A stretch of 6,951 nucleotides of DNA, taken from contig USLH01000120.1 of the NCBI GenBank assembly GCA_900555435.1, positions 1-6,951 of the forward strand, given 5' to 3'. This stretch comes from an uncultured Oscillospiraceae bacterium. GTDB lineage: Bacteria > Bacillota > Clostridia > Oscillospirales > Ruminococcaceae. Within the stretch, counting starts at the first letter, position 1. Each line of letters opens with the position of its first letter. This document shows, piece after piece, positions 5,901-6,951 of the stretch. The position numbers and the translations under genes are program-made. Below the pieces are notes generated by a model. That model was not told where the DNA came from. It was given only the letters and a program-made list of their open reading frames with translations, and searched no databases.

Positions 5901-6951
5901 ATTAACATTCTAGAAAAACTGACAAGCGAACTCTCCCTCCCCTTAAAGCAGGTGGAAAGCGCTGTCGCCCTCATCGATGAAGGCAACACCATCCCTTTTA
6001 TCGCCCGTTACCGCAAGGAAGCCACCGGTTCTTTAGACGATCAGGTGCTCCGCACCCTGAATGAACGTCTGGAGTATCTGCGAAACCTGGACAAGCGCCG
6101 GGAAGAGATCACTTCGTCCATCCGGGAACAGGAAAAGCTGACGCCGGAGCTGCAATCGGCTTTGGATCAGGCGAAGACGTTAGCGGAGCTGGAAGACCTC
6201 TACCGGCCCTACCGACCCAAACGGAAGACCCGGGCTTCCGTCGCCCGGGAAAGAGGGCTGGCTCCCCTTTCCCGATTGATCGGGCAGCAAAAGCCCTGCC
6301 GGCTGATGGAAGAAGCTGCCCGCTATATCGATCCGGAAAAAGGCATCCAGACACTGGAAGAAGCCATTGCCGGCGCACAGGATATTCTGGCGGAAGACAT
6401 TTCCGATGATGCAGCCGTCCGCAAACAGCTGCGGATCTTCACCTACCGCACCGGAAAGGTCGCTGTCAAAGCCACTGATCCGAAAGCCGCTTCCGTTTAT
6501 GAGATCTATTACGACTTTTCCGAACCGGTCAACCGCATCGCCGGACACCGTGTCTTAGCCATCGAACGGGGCGAACGGGAAGGTTTTCTGAAAGTTTCCG
6601 TAGAAATCGATACTGGGGCTGCCATTTCCGCACTGCAGCAGCGTTTCGTCAAAGGAAACGGTGACTGCGCTCAAGTCGTGGCTGCTGCCTGTCAGGACAG
6701 CTTCAACCGTCTGATCTATCCGGCCATCGAGCGAGAGATCCGCAGCACACTCTTCGAGAATGCCGCATCCGGAGCCATCCATCTCTTTTCGGAAAACCTG
6801 CGCCAGCTGCTGCTCCAACCGCCTGTGAAAAATGCTGTAACGCTCGGCTTTGATCCAGCTTATCGCACCGGCTGCAAAATCGCCGTTGTGGACGGCACCG
6901 GAAAGGTCTTAGATACGACGGTAGTCTACCCCACTATGCCCCACAACGACA
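5901..6951 (+). CDS. tex: Tex-family RNA-binding protein, N-terminal part (3' end outside window)
   Basis: Tex is a conserved cytoplasmic nucleic-acid-binding protein linked to transcription and RNA handling. The 350 codons present cover about half of a full protein of roughly 700-780 residues. The Tex_N region carries hallmark segments EGNTIPFIARYRKEATGSLD (27-46), ELEDLYRPYRPKRKTRA (96-112) and NRIAGHRVLAIERGE (211-225). The YqgF/RNase H-like domain begins at LGFDPAYRTGCKIAVVD (315-331). The HhH and S1 domains would lie beyond the window. The frame has no ATG, GTG or TTG between the upstream in-frame TGA (5883-5885) and the GTG at 5952. Homologues typically begin (M)-x-I-L-E-K-L, which places the start at ATT 5901 behind AAGGCGG. 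Using GTG 5952 would remove 17 conserved residues. The gene is separated from the ABC operon by a strong terminator, and no convincing promoter is visible in the 31-nt gap. Confidence 0.93.
   Translation, partial: MNILEKLTSELSLPLKQVESAVALIDEGNTIPFIARYRKEATGSLDDQVLRTLNERLEYLRNLDKRREEITSSIREQEKLTPELQSALDQAKTLAELEDLYRPYRPKRKTRASVARERGLAPLSRLIGQQKPCRLMEEAARYIDPEKGIQTLEEAIAGAQDILAEDISDDAAVRKQLRIFTYRTGKVAVKATDPKAASVYEIYYDFSEPVNRIAGHRVLAIERGEREGFLKVSVEIDTGAAISALQQRFVKGNGDCAQVVAAACQDSFNRLIYPAIEREIRSTLFENAASGAIHLFSENLRQLLLQPPVKNAVTLGFDPAYRTGCKIAVVDGTGKVLDTTVVYPTMPHND

Noticed and set aside
5882..5905. Seven-codon ORF MKGGISH as a leader peptide of tex
   Set aside because: It has no ribosome site upstream of its ATG, and the good site AAGGCGG lies inside it, so independent translation is doubtful; it is kept only as a side note to the ATT start.
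6109..6818. Several 60-120 codon frames on both strands inside tex
   Set aside because: All overlap the continuous, strongly conserved Tex reading frame and carry no recognisable motif.
1..6951. CRISPR arrays, tRNA or rRNA genes, insertion sequences, phage or toxin-antitoxin genes
   Set aside because: No spacer-repeat arrays, cloverleaf sequences, transposase motifs or other mobile-element marks were seen; the window reads as ordinary chromosomal genes.

Overview
The window looks like a chromosomal stretch of an anaerobic Gram-positive bacterium, most likely a Clostridia / Oscillospiraceae-type gut Firmicute. This is an inference from moderate GC content, near-consensus Shine-Dalgarno sites and TGTATA-type promoter architecture, a classic intrinsic terminator, and a gene set (ABC ATPase, ABC-2 permease, GldG-like auxiliary protein, DUF4340 protein, then Tex) common in that group. 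No species can be named from sequence alone. All genes are on the + strand.

Layout. Positions 2-955 hold the 3' part of an MFS transporter of the MFS_1-like / phenylpropionate-permease type; its N-terminus lies outside the window. Positions 956-1174 are a dense control region. First comes a set of 11-bp-phased TCAC/GTGA half-sites in two opposed tandem arrays (957-1008). Then comes a strong extended -10 promoter (1018-1046). An untranslated leader of about 120 nt follows, carrying a terminator-like hairpin (1109-1140). Positions 1175-5832 are one tightly packed operon: ABC ATPase, six-helix permease, a possible 14-residue bridging ORF, a GldG-like protein anchored at both ends, and a DUF4340 protein anchored at its N-terminus. 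The genes overlap or nearly touch (TGATG, TGATG, ATGA, then a 2-nt gap). The operon ends at a textbook terminator (5838-5869). Positions 5901-6951 hold the 5' part of tex, whose reading frame appears to begin at an ATT codon.

How the genes may work together. The ATPase and permease resemble GldA and GldF, and the third protein resembles GldG, of the Bacteroidetes gliding-associated ABC system. Here they sit with a DUF4340 protein in what appears to be a non-gliding Gram-positive. The plausible picture is a membrane ABC-2 complex with two large extracytoplasmic partners. Its substrate is unknown and cannot be read from the sequence. The two elements most worth following up are the phased operator-like repeats upstream of this operon and the apparent ATT start of tex.
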